In this document: positions 34,399-44,827 of the stretch, one piece after another
Position numbering within the stretch: the stretch's first letter is position 1
Layout of the letters: the number at the start of each line of letters is the position of its first letter
Assembly: GCA_963920575.1 (NCBI GenBank)
Contig: OY986968.1
Span: 21,768,129-21,832,128, forward strand
DNA: 64,000 nucleotides
Direction: 5' to 3'
Source of the DNA: Narthecium ossifragum
Taxonomy: Eukaryota > Streptophyta > Magnoliopsida > Dioscoreales > Nartheciaceae
The notes under the pieces: generated by a model
Databases searched by the model: none
What the model was told of the DNA's origin: nothing
The model's input: the letters and a program-made list of their open reading frames with translations, nothing else
Program-made: the position numbers and the translations under genes

Positions 34399-34817
34399 CC
34401 CTATATGGGATAGGAGAGGATTCTTACCTCAATATAAAGACAGTCCCTGGTCTCACAAGGGTCATATACATGATTAGGGTTTCTGTAGTTCCCCATCTTC
34501 TACAGAACTAAAGCACATAATCTTGGAGACACTTGAAACGTTTTTGCATGTTCGGAGCGTTTGTGATACAACAACATTCGTAGACGTCGGTTTCTCTCCG
34601 TCTTGCACATCACCAACCCCATGGCTGGAGACACGATTCTGGATACTTCTATCCATATAGATCTAACAAACATAGTATCTACAATTTTGATTCACACAAA
34701 ATTTTCAAAATCAAATATTATTATTGAAATGGAAATTTTATCCTGAAAATGTCAAATTTTGAAAATTGTTTTGTCAATAACATAGTTTTTTTTATGAGTC
34801 AAGCCCAAAGTCTAAAA

Positions 34818-35520
34818 TTACAAAAGCTTATCCGGGGCCGGTCGACCGTCCTTCGGTTCCCAAACAATAGGCACCCCGAAGGATCGACACGACCAAGCTA
34901 TACCATCAGCTATTACATTGTCATCCCGAGGGATAGGAGTAAACAAAACAAATCTCAAAATGGATGCATGAAGCCAAACCTTGCGCACAGTTTCCTCGAT
35001 ACCTAGCATCCAAATGCGTCTGTCGTTAAGGACATCAACAACATGCCGTGAGTCTGACTCAACGACAAAGTTGTGCATACCATCCACCTTCGCATTTTGT
35101 AAGGCAATCAAAATGGCCTTGAATTCTGCATGAAGCACCGAATTGGCACCAATTGGTTCTCCTAAAGCCCACCGGATTTTCTCTCCGGCAAAAGCCACCA
35201 CTCCGATCGCTGCGCATCCAACAAGCCATGAAGCATCTGACCGTATAACAATGACCCATTCCTTGCTCTTCCCACTGCACGTCGGCAGCCCTGCTGCTGT
35301 AAAAACTCCTCCGCTAACCTCGTCGCACGCCTTGCCAAGACACCGGCTTCCTCGCCACCTCCATCATGAATAGCCATGTTCCTTTCTTTCCAAGCCAACC
35401 ATAAAGCATAACTACTATGCGCTTTCCTCCTTCGAGGCTCAGAATGACTTCCAGAATTAAGCATGATCTCAACTAGCCCCTCTAGCGAGTACCCAACAGC
35501 CCTGTCATTGGACTCCCCTG
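34818..35520 (-). pseudogene. LINE-type C-terminal fragment with RNase H domain
   Basis: Minus-strand frames contain a segment just after the RT of plant L1-type LINEs (AHSSYALWLAWKERNMAIHDGG) and an RNase H domain (EFKAILIALQNAKVDGMHNFVVESDSRHVVDVL, then PRDDNVIADGIAW). A frameshift near 35180 separates the two parts. RT and endonuclease are absent, as in 5'-truncated insertions. A second copy of this type lies at 41933-42558. Confidence 0.8.
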
Positions 35521-36325
35521 CAAGAATCAGTTGCCAAAATTTTGATATTACACAATTTATTTTTCTTGACGATTACATTTTGTTTTTATGAGTGCAACGA
35601 AGGTATAAAAAAAATGAGTTAGCATCTTTTTTTTGCTAGATTATGTTTTTTTTTTACATGTTGAGCCTGAAGGTTACAACTACAAGAGATTAAAGAAAAT
35701 CAACTGGCCTCAAACCAGCCACTACTGCTGCTGGAGCCCGGACTTGAGAGGCCAATCAATCTGCCCTATCGGTATTCTCCCCAGGAATGCAAAGGATCCT
35801 ACAAGATGACAGCCTCCCAACGTGACACCAAATACCCTGGAGAGAAGGTTTTTTTGCTAGATATATCTCCATTGCATGTGGTGTCCCCTCTGTAATCTAG
35901 TCATCGAAAGAAGATCTGTTTCGAAGCAAATGGATTGGACACTTGGGTGATATTACTAGTATCTTCCATTCATGAATAAGATTCAAACATTTCTAGCATT
36001 TACCCAGATTCTCCATGACATGAGATTTTTCCCTTCCCAAATGCCTTTTAATCCACTATAAAACTACATTCTTCTACATTTCAGAATGGGTAGTATCTAA
36101 TCCAAAGTTGTCATTTCCATAAAATTCAAGAAATCAAGCCAATTCAAGAAAACCAAGGCAATGTATTCCGGATAGGATATATATATATGCAATAACATGA
36201 AGAACTGAAGTGGCAAATGATATTATTACTTGTAGAGCTCTGTAAACTTCTCATACTTAAATACCATCAACAAAACAAATAGTTTCATTTGGACCAACAG
36301 GACAACAGACCAATTATTAAACAGG
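35521..36325. other. 3' flank of the BBE-like gene
   Basis: There is no gene here. The part 35940-36230 resembles 33706-33840 (shared CTCCA.GA..TGAGATTTTTCCCTTC and ATATATATGNAATAANATGAAGAA blocks). This suggests that the downstream flank of a BBE-like gene was duplicated. Confidence 0.55.
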
Positions 36326-37966
36326 CTACAGGGAGGAAATCAGAGCCTCCCCCCTGCTCTGTTTCCCTTCAAAGAGAGGTGGAATGCTCTGCTCATTGCG
36401 GAAGAAATTCTCTGGATCAACCTCAGCCTTCACTCTTGCCAACCTCCTGAAGTTGTTCTTGAAGTACTTCCTACCCCACACCTCAGCCTTCAAGTAGGAA
36501 CTCGTCATGTTCTTCTCCGTCTCCTCATTCATCCCCAAGTCCAGATCCCTGAAGTTCACATATGCGCCCCTTGGATTCTTAGAAACATATGGGCTCGTCT
36601 CTCTATGAAGCCCTCTGATCCATTCCAAGTGCTCATCAGTAGCCTCAAACCCACCCTCCTCCCACTGCAGAAGGTACTGGATCACACACAAAGTACCATT
36701 CCTATGTGGGTAGGGGGTTGCTGACTCTGGGATCTCATTCATCCTTCCACCATGAGGGTTTAGATTCACCTCCGCCGCGCCATCCTTCATGAGATTCTTC
36801 CATATTGTTCGCCAACCAGCTGTCGGCATGGGACTCACCAGGTAGTCAGACTTGCCCTTGTTGAAGACCTTTGGCTGCAGTGCTCTATCCAGCAGAACCT
36901 CTAATGGCTCACCATTCCTATATCCATAGACGTATAGCACTGACTGGATCCAACCCATCTCTCTGCACTCGCTTCTCCTCGGACCCAGCTCAGGGAAGCT
37001 CTCTTGCAGCATCTGGAGCATCCCTTTACAATCACCAAGATAGGAGCTCGCAAACACTGCCGATACTTCCCTCTTCTCTCCAGTTTGCACCTGCTGTAGA
37101 TGGAGACTGAGGTGAAGATCCTCATGGAGATTAGGGGCTATGTACTGCCACTTGTTCACAAGATAAAGTGCATCCAGCTCTAAGGTCTTGCTAACTCTCA
37201 AGTATGAGACGGTGGAGGGAACAGGGACCAATCTCACCTTCCATGAGACTATCACACCAAAGCTCTCCGCTCCACCTCCTCTTATAGCCCAGAATAGATC
37301 CTCCCCCATGGAGTCTCTATCCAGGATCCTACCATTAACGTCGACAAGCTTGGCATCTATAATATGGTCGGCGGCGAGGCCATACTTCCTCATCAAGTTC
37401 CCAAAGCCACCGCCACTGAAATGCCCACCAACACCAACAGTTGGGCATATGCCTGCGGGGAACCCAAGCAGCTCGCTCTTCTCCGCTATACTGTAAAATA
37501 GCTCTCCGAGCGTGGCGCCTCCCTCGACCCAAGCGACGCGATTCTCGGAGTCGACGTGCACGGAGCGGAGATTGGCGAGGTCGAGTACTGCAAACCTGCT
37601 GGCCTTGGTGGATCGATAAGAGAGGCCTTCGTAATCGTGCCCTCCACTGCGGACTCTGATCTGCAGACTTTGGTTCTTGCAGCAGAGGACTGACGCTTGG
37701 ACATGGTTTTCGTTGGTGGGGGTGATGATGAGGAGAGGCTTCGGAGTTGCGGCGGAGGTGAACCTGAGGTTTTGGAGGGAGGATTCCAGCAGGGAGGAAT
37801 AGCGAGGGTTGTTGGGGGTGTAGATGAGATCGGAGATGTTGGTGTTTGGTGGAGTGTGATGGGACATGCACTTGAGGAAGCTCATGTACGCAACATCTTG
37901 TGTGGATGATGAGACTGTGAGGCAGAGAAAGAAGCATAGAGCTGGAATTATTAAGGTTGATGCCAT
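36326..37966 (-). CDS. Berberine-bridge-enzyme-like FAD-linked oxidase
   Basis: Single-exon gene of 546 codons, the usual length of plant BBE-like proteins. Residues 1-21 form a signal peptide (hydrophobic IIPALCFFLCLTVSS), so secretion to the apoplast or vacuole is expected. The FAD-binding PCMH domain spans about 75-250. It carries both covalent flavin anchors, His110 in SGGHDYEG and Cys174 in GICPTVGVGGHFSGGG. The residue three after that Cys is Val177. In characterised members Val at this gatekeeper position goes with use of oxygen as electron acceptor, so an oxidase is more likely than a dehydrogenase. The substrate loop region contains NPRGAYVNFRDLDLG (465-479). The C-terminal BBE domain ends WGRKYFKNNFRRLARVKAEVDPENFFRNEQSIPPL. 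The substrate is unknown: alkaloids, monolignols, oligosaccharides and cannabinoid-type phenols are all used in this family. It is the only intact host gene in the window. No reliable TATA box was identified upstream. Confidence 0.95.
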   Translation of the reverse strand: MASTLIIPALCFFLCLTVSSSTQDVAYMSFLKCMSHHTPPNTNISDLIYTPNNPRYSSLLESSLQNLRFTSAATPKPLLIITPTNENHVQASVLCCKNQSLQIRVRSGGHDYEGLSYRSTKASRFAVLDLANLRSVHVDSENRVAWVEGGATLGELFYSIAEKSELLGFPAGICPTVGVGGHFSGGGFGNLMRKYGLAADHIIDAKLVDVNGRILDRDSMGEDLFWAIRGGGAESFGVIVSWKVRLVPVPSTVSYLRVSKTLELDALYLVNKWQYIAPNLHEDLHLSLHLQQVQTGEKREVSAVFASSYLGDCKGMLQMLQESFPELGPRRSECREMGWIQSVLYVYGYRNGEPLEVLLDRALQPKVFNKGKSDYLVSPMPTAGWRTIWKNLMKDGAAEVNLNPHGGRMNEIPESATPYPHRNGTLCVIQYLLQWEEGGFEATDEHLEWIRGLHRETSPYVSKNPRGAYVNFRDLDLGMNEETEKNMTSSYLKAEVWGRKYFKNNFRRLARVKAEVDPENFFRNEQSIPPLFEGKQSRGEALISSL

Positions 37967-38233
37967 GTCTCTTTTACGGTACTGCTGATTGATCTACTTA
38001 TCGTGAGAGGTTGAAGATGATCCGAGATGGTGGAGGGCTTTTTGGTATCTCTAGTTCATTTGGGATTGGCTGTCTTTCTCTTGAGGTAACTGCCCACCTA
38101 CTTCTAATTTGACCCTTTTTTCATCATAAAATTCCTATTGTTGCCGGTAGGTTTGATATACCAAATATTCCAAAATTCCCATCGCAATACAGGCTTGTTA
38201 GATTTGCTTAAAAAAACAAAGAAGGCTTGTTAC

Positions 38234-39357
38234 CAGGGGTGTCCAAAAAGCCCAAATGGTCCGACCTGGTACGGGTCTGGCCCCGGCCTGGTACGGGTCC
38301 GTCCCGGGCCCGCTAGGGCCGTAGCCCAGTCCGGTGCTGGTGTTGGCCATACTGGACCGCGCTGATCCGGGTTCAAGGTCGGACCGAGGCACCTTGGTCA
38401 AAAACCCGGTCCGGCTTTAAAGAAGGCCTTTAAAGGTTTTGGGCCGACCCGGTTGGATGAGATGATCTCCTTCTCCTTCATCCCGATCCCCATCCTGATC
38501 ATCTCCATTCTCCTTCATCTCGATCCGATCATCTCCTTCATGGGCGCCTCCTTCATCTCCTTCCCAAATCCCGATCATCTCCCGACCATCTCCTTCATCC
38601 AGCATGCCTCCGAGGCTGTCCACACCAAGCCGCCCCGCTGAGACCTCTCTCGCTGGCCAACCACGTCACCACCTCCTCCCGAGGTCGCCGTCCTCGGCAC
38701 CTCGCGCTATCCCAGATCCCGATCATCTCCTTCATCCCAATCCCGATGCCGATCATCTCCTTCATCACCACCCCATCTCTCCTCAAACCTCCACCAGCTT
38801 CCACACCACCCGATCCCGGCCCCGACCTCTTCACAACACCGTCGTCCATGACTCTCGCAACACCGTCATCCACGGCGTGCCCCATCTCCCCCTCCGCTCC
38901 AACTCGTCGCCAGTCACCCCGATCCAGCCACCTCGTCGCTGGTCATCTCCGTGCTCAAGAATATCACTAAGATCGGAGCATCGTCATCATGTCGGTCCAC
39001 CAGCCGAGCTCTCGGATCATCAGCCTCCTCGACCACTTCCTCTTCCTCTCCCGCGGCCAAACCGTCTACAGCGGCCCAGCCGAGAGAGAAGATCGACCAT
39101 CATCGGAAAGAGAGGAAGAAAGGTGGGAGAGGAGAAAGGGGGATGGCGGGCTGGGTTCAGCCCGGTCCAGTCCGGTTCAACCCGGTCCAAGCCGAGCAGG
39201 GTCATACATGGGCCGGACCGAGTGGAAGGCTTATTGGGCCCGGCACTGACCCGATCCGGTCTGGATGATTACAAGGTTCGGACTGGGTATTGCCTCCAAC
39301 CCAGCCTAGCCCGGTTTACCCTAAACCGAGCCGGGCCGGACCGGATGGACACCCCTA
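38234..39357. mobile_element. hAT-like element carrying an ABCG gene fragment
   Basis: Ends CAGGGGTGTCC (left) and, inverted, TAGGGGTGTCC (right). Flanking CTTGTTAC (38226-38233) and CTTGTTAG (39358-39365) form an 8-bp duplication with one mismatch. The subterminal regions consist of GGCCCGG/CCGGACC-rich words, typical of small plant hAT elements. The element is 1124 bp without transposase. The interior is GC-rich and contains a recognisable piece of an ABCG half-transporter (38925-39095). Confidence 0.8.
38925..39095 (+). pseudogene. Captured ABCG transporter fragment (D-loop to H-loop)
   Basis: One frame reads [15 protein letters not shown]. After a one-base shift near 38991 it reads [18 protein letters not shown] followed by [13 protein letters not shown]. 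This is the nucleotide-binding-domain segment downstream of Walker B in plant ABCG half-transporters, including the switch His of SVHQPS. Nothing before or after fits a full gene and it lies inside a hAT-like element, so it is a captured gene piece. The frameshift makes translation of a useful product unlikely. Confidence 0.8.
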
Positions 39358-39365
39358 CTTGTTAG

Positions 39366-39943
39366 AAACATGATGGTACAAACTTTGATTTTTGAATAAA
39401 GATTCGTGCACAATACACGTGGTAGACTCTAGGAGTAAAGAGTAAGGGGCCATAGGCCCAAAAAATAGTGCTAATAGACAAGACGGAACTAATTTGGGGG
39501 CGAAAGGACAAATTAGTGTCCAAAAGACCATAATACCCCTTTCTTCCTTTTTTCATTTTTTAATTTTTTTCATCCCCCTCTCTCTGATCTCTCTGCTCTC
39601 CAGTCAGCACGCCTCACGGCTCACCGCCCATCACCATCCCCGGTGACGTCCCCGTCGATCACAAATTCCCAACTAGCGTGTCTCTACCTCCATTAACGCC
39701 GACGAGAACCTCGGAACCCCACTAATCCCGATGAACCCATCCTAGCGAGCACCAACCCATCTTCTCTGGAAACCATCGCCATCGAGCACCTCCAACCTCG
39801 ACCAGCATCTCACTGTCACCATCCAAGGTCACCAACGCCTCCATCAGGGTCCCATGACCTTAACCACTTTGAGGTGATCATCGACGCCCTTGGCAACAAA
39901 TGCCGCCTCAAGCTCCCCGACCTCTCTCTCTCCGTCAATGGCG

Positions 39944-39976
<33 letters not shown>

Positions 39977-41240
39977 CGACCTCTCTCTCTCTCTCTCTCC
40001 CTTGACCTCTCTCTCTCTCCCCGACCTCTCTCTCTCCGTCAACATCTCCGGGAAGCTACTGAAGCTGTTCCTGGATGGGGATGCGATCGAGCATCTGATG
40101 AGGTTCATGGAGGTCGCCATCGTTGCCGTCGAGTTCCAGAAGCTCCTCCCCTCCGGCTCTTCCCCCTCTCCTCCTCTCCTCCTCCCCTCTTCCCCTCTTC
40201 CCCGGCTCCTCCTCCCCTCCCGCTTTCTCCTCTATTTCTCTCTCTCTCTTCTCCGTCGCCTCCTCCCCTCTGGCTCCAACTCCCCTCTTCTCCAGCTCCT
40301 CCTCCCCTCCTGCTCTCTCCTCTATTTCTCTCTCTCTCTCTTCTCCGTCGCCTCCTCTCCTCCTGCTTTCTTCTCTGTTTCTCTCTTTCTCTTCTCTGTC
40401 GCCTCCTCCCCTCCGGCTCCGGCTCCCCCCTTCTCCGGCTCCTCCTCCCCTCTTGTTCTCTCCTCCCCCCCTTCTCTCTCCTCCCTCTTCCTCTATTTCT
40501 CCCCTCTTTCCCTCCCCTCTCCCTTTCTCTCCTCCCTCATCTTCTGTTTCTATCCTCCTTCTTGAAGTATTTCTTAAAATTTGAAGGATTCTTCACTTAA
40601 AATTTTGAAAGATTCCTCACTTAAAAACGAAGGAATTCCCTCCTTCCTTCTTCCACGACGCTCTCTCCCCCTCTCGCTCTCCCTCGCGGCCTCTCGGCGC
40701 CCCTTCGCCCTTCCGCAGCCCACACTATCAGCGACCTCACCTGCGCCACGCCTCCTGACGCCCTCGGCCACCGTTGCTCTTCCCCCAACGCGCTTCAGGG
40801 AGGAGATTGGGGGAGTTGGATTTTGATAAGGGACTAGGACTAGTACTGGGATGGGAGTCCATCTAGGAGAGCAAGGGGAGGAAAGAGGAAGGATCGAGGA
40901 GGGTGGAAAGGAGGATGGTGGCTGGCAAGGTTGCGGCCGGAAGCCACAGCAGGTGGCTGAGCCGCTGCTATCTCGAGCGAGGGTGGCGCAAGGCCGGGAG
41001 CGGCCGGATGCGGGGAAGAGAGGGAAGGAGGTTGCAGGAAGAGAGAGTAAGGAGGAAGGGAAGAAGAAGAGGAGGATGGGGGAGAGGAGGATGTGGGGTG
41101 ACATGGCATGTTTTGTACATAAACACAAAAGTGTTATTTGATTGATAAATTGAAAGACAAGTGGATTTAAAAAGAAAATTCCCCTGAATAAGTCCTTGCA
41201 TTTTCATATTTCTGTTCAGTCACTTTATTATTATATTACA
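39366..41240. other. CT-rich and GC-rich low-complexity region
   Basis: 39550-40560 is dominated by TCTCTC and CTCCTCCCC repeats on the plus strand (for example a TC run at 39946-39974), giving long Ser/Leu/Pro-rich frames. 40620-41110 is GC-rich with GAGG-rich purine blocks. I do not regard any frame here as a gene. Confidence 0.7.
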
Positions 41241-41241
41241 A

Positions 41242-41272
<31 letters not shown>
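41242..41272 (+). repeat. (TTA)n microsatellite
   Basis: About ten trinucleotide repeats. Confidence 0.95.
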
Positions 41273-41280
41273 TTAAGGGT

Positions 41281-41700
41281 AAATTATTGCTTTGGCTCCT
41301 GGTTTCGATCATGTTCTATTTAAGGCTATATAATTTCAAATTTTTCAAATAAGCTTCTGACGTTTGGATTTCATTTCAAATAAGGCTTTGAGCGCAGATG
41401 CCGTCATGTGGGTTAATGGCAGATGAGTCCCGTGACATCACGTGATTATAAAATATAATGTGTAAATTACAGTTTTGGGCCACGTGGTTTGGGTCAAGTT
41501 TTATTTAAAACCATGTAATTTCAAAACTTCCAAATAAAGGCCTGGGTGTTTAAGGAATATAGTTTTGGGGGTTTGTGGTTTGGGTCAAGTTTTATTTAAA
41601 ACCATGTAATTTCAAAACTTACAAATAAACGCCCGGGTGTTTAAGGAAATGGGTCACGTGATATCACGTGAGTCATTTGCTATCAACCCACATGACAGTG
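41281..41700. repeat. Repeat cluster with direct and inverted copies
   Basis: A block TTTGGGTCAAGTTTTATTTA... of about 85 bp occurs twice in tandem (about 41488-41560 and 41579-41650). A related block lies at 41281-41395. GTCATGTGGGTT...TCACGTGA at 41412-41452 is repeated in inverted form at 41652-41697 with several mismatches. A further inverted, diverged copy lies at 46790-46890. The pattern suggests terminal inverted repeats of a decayed DNA transposon, perhaps Mutator-like. Confidence 0.5.
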
Positions 41701-41932
41701 CCCCCCCCCCTTCTCCCGGCACTTATTTCGTTTTACAGTTGAATCCTATATGACTATATGAGTCAAGCTTAATCAACTTGGTCTTAATTTTGTTTTGTTT
41801 TGAGAAGTTGAGCCCCAGGGCTAGGTAACTATCTACTTACAAACTACAAAACAAAACCTGGAGGATGTACAAAACAAAACCCGGAGGCACATCCTCCGGG
41901 CCAATCCCAACACTAGTTTGCTCCATCCTACA

Positions 41933-42558
41933 CTAGCGGGCCAATTCATCCGCCCTTATATTACTACCGCGTGGTATATACAAGAACATAGCGACATTGA
42001 GCGCCAAAACCTCCATCCAGATCCGCCGAACTTGATCTTCCACCTCCAAGGGCCATAATCTTTTAGCATGCAAAATATCAACAACGATGTGTGAATCTGA
42101 TTCAACCACAATGTTGTTGATCCCTGCCACTTTAGCCCATCGAATCGCTGCTAGGATTCCTTTAAGCTCTGATTGCATGACAGAGCAAGCATTAATCATA
42201 ATAGCCTTCTCCCACATCAGCTCTCCAGTTTCCTTAATAGCCACCGTCGCAATCGCTGATCATCCATTAATTGGATCACGAGATGCGTCCATCTGAATAG
42301 CAACTGCAACCTTCTTACTGGCCGATCCTTTTGTTGCCATGGAAATAGTTTTAAGAAACTCTACTGCCATGCGGAGGGCTTTCCTCGCCACCACTACTGC
42401 AGTTTCCCCATCACCCTAAAAAATTATATGGTTTCTATCTTTCCAAATTAACCATATTGCATAAGCCAAATGAGTCTTTAACCTCCCTGCATCCGCATTG
42501 GATGAGGACTGTACCAACGCTTGCCACACCTCCTCCGTAGACCAGCTCTGTTCATAAT
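41933..42558 (-). pseudogene. LINE-type RNase H fragment, cut by an LTR element
   Basis: Minus-strand frames read SELKGILAAIRWAKVAGINNIVVESDSHIVVDIL and, upstream, THLAYAIWLIWKDRNHIIF and WSTEEVWQALVQSS. These are the same domains as in 34818-35520 but clearly diverged. The region is broken between the two parts near 42250-42420. Upstream coding sequence stops at 42559, where a Tat-type LTR begins. Confidence 0.75.
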
Positions 42559-44007
42559 TGATGAGTGCATGAAATCGCACTCTGAACAGCCTTATCATCG
42601 GCTCAATTGCTGGATTCTTCATCCTTAATTAGCCTATTTACTATTATTTTTACACTTATATGATGCTTCACAAAGCTGTTTGGAAAATACAGGAAATAGG
42701 AGTCAAAAGGAAGTTACATAGAGGAAGTTTAGTTTTTGGAGAATTTTACGGTTCATGATTTTAAGTTTCATAGAGGAAGTTACGATATTTTTTCTACCAA
42801 TGGCGCAGTGCTGAGAAAGAAGCTAAAATTTTCATGATAGAATTAAAAGATCGATCTTCATAGCATAGGGAGATCGATCTTATCTGTGGGCCAACAATGA
42901 CAGAGAGCATGATTTCCAAAGATCGATCTCTTCTGAAATGGAAGTGATATTTGAGACAGAAAAGATCGATCTTCTCTCTAAGAAGATCGATCTCTTTTGA
43001 GACTGAGGCAGACAGAGAGTACCTTTTAAAAAGATCGATCTCCTCCTTTAAGAAGATCGATATTCCTCCTGTGCAACCAACTATATGGGATGAAAAGATC
43101 AATCTTCATCCCTATAATATCGATCTTTGTTTGACGGCTCAGCAAAATAAAGAGTGCAGATCTAATCCGAGTGGAAAAGCTTTGGGGGCTATAAATAGGG
43201 GACTTAGGGTTACTCAAACGAGGCTCTCCGGAAGTGGTTGGAAGATAGGAAGATGCATTTGGTTTTGGTTTTTTTTCATCTTCTTTATTTTCTTTTGAAC
43301 ATTTTTGTTGCCCTCATGATGCACATGAGTGGCTAATTTCCTTGCTAAGGAACCGATGTAGCCTAACAGAATCATTATATATTATTGAATCATCTTATTT
43401 AATCAATTTATATTCCTTGTTTCATTCATTGTTATAACTGAGATCATAATACTTTTATTTGCCAGTAGAAGTATTGTAGATTGTCTTATGTGAGATTGGA
43501 TGAGGGTTCATCTCTAATCTTGCACGATCTATGAATGCATGAGTTTATGTCAAAGCCGGGTTCAAGCTTAGACAATTCTTGGTTCATGAGTGTTCTTCAG
43601 AACTTAATGGATTCTTGATTGACACTTAGCTATGGGTTCATTAGCTAGAGCCAGTTAAGGGTACTTGGTGACACCGCGGCCTAACAAATCATCATAATAT
43701 TGAAAGAACGAACCCTTGGAATTAAATTGAGATTTTATCGATTCAATACATAGAATGAGGATGTTATGGTGAAATCGGAACCTTAGTCTTCATTTATCAT
43801 ATTTCTACCGCTTTCTTATATCATTGTTCGATATTTTACTTCAAGCAACTCTTGGTTCTTATTTCACTTTCTTACTTTCTTTATGTTCTTTTCTTTAGCG
43901 TTTTACCCTAATAAATTTCTGCAAATCTCCGTGGGTACGATACTCGTCTCACTGCTATATTGATTTCACATATTCGTATACTTGCAAGATATAAAATTTA
44001 TTCATCA
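42559..44007 (+). mobile_element. Tat/Athila-type 5' LTR
   Basis: Starts TGATGAGTGCATGAAATCGC, ends TTTATTCATCA and is followed by a Tat-type primer-binding site; 1449 bp. It shares TACCAATGGCGCAGTGCTGA with the LTRs at 30318 and 54468. Confidence 0.8.
42845..43125. repeat. AAGATCGATCTT palindrome array
   Basis: Cores start at 42849/42872, 42921, 42964/42985, 43033/43055 and 43097/43118 (last pair each with one mismatch). Spacing within pairs is 21-23 bp. Confidence 0.9.
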
Positions 44008-44013
44008 AGTTTT

Positions 44014-44031
44014 TGGCGCCATTGCCGGGGA
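44014..44031 (+). other. Tat-type primer-binding site
   Basis: TGGCGCCATTGCCGGGGA shortly after the LTR end is characteristic of Athila/Tat elements. Confidence 0.85.
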
Positions 44032-44056
44032 TTTGATTAGAGTTTATTAGTGGTGA

Positions 44057-44425
44057 ATGCAAGGTCGCCGATCACGAAAAGAAAAGTTGCTGCCCTTGGA
44101 TGATAAAGTAGATCAAATCGGGAGGAAGAAGATGTCTAACGAAGGTAGCATATCTACATCAGATCTAGAAGTTCAAAAGGAGGAACTACAGAAAATGGAG
44201 GTTAATAACAATACACGTCCGCTGGAGGTGTATGCGAGGCCGACTATTTATACTTCACCTTCGTGCATTGCGTTACCAGCGGAGGCTAGAAATTGTGAAC
44301 TAAGAAATCTACATTTTTCTATGCTTCTATATTTCATGGTTTACCCTCTGAAGATGCACTGACTTTTGTGAAAGATTATTATGCTACTATTCAGACTTTT
44401 CCTCTAAACTGGAAGCATCTTTAGA
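44057..44425 (+). pseudogene. Truncated Tat-type gag start
   Basis: The frame from 44057 gives a basic and acidic N-terminus and the motif RPLEVYARPTIYTSPSCIALP, typical of the Gag N-terminus in this lineage. A shift near 44320 is needed to read on into FHGLPSEDALTFVKDYY, after which a stop codon and unrelated sequence follow. Only the first part of gag is left. Confidence 0.7.
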
Positions 44426-44827
44426 GCATTCAGGAGCTTCGGCCATTCTCCTTCTTTCGCATCATCAACACCATGGCTAAAGGTACGATCATGATACTTT
44501 ATCCATATAGATCTAACAATGACTCCATAGACACTTGCTCTATCCCTCCTACAAGTCGTTGTTGTCCATCCGACGGCCGAGGAAGCGCCGCCCAACCCAC
44601 CGGCTCATCAATGTGACACCCATCACTTGTCTCTAAGACCATCATTTTTTCTCTCGTGCTCCCAAGTTTTCTATTCATATCCTGCTAGACTATTATGTGA
44701 AACATTTGCTATGCAATTGTTACAACCTTCAGGAGAAGAGAACCTTGTAAAATTATGGTGTTAAAGTGTTTAGTTGGTTCTTTAGCCACTTAATTCCTAA
44801 TTAATAAAAGTGGGATTCTAGGGTTTC
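44426..44827. other. Unassigned interval with a dispersed repeat
   Basis: 44455-44520 shares words with 34600-34670 (CACCNNCCCATGGCTNNAG, TATCCATATAGATCTAACAA). It may be a piece of an unrecognised repeat family. No gene is seen. Confidence 0.4.

Noticed and set aside
39890..40600. Long overlapping Ser/Leu/Pro-rich open frames
   Set aside because: Produced by CT-rich low-complexity DNA. All three frames are open in the same way and no domain is visible.
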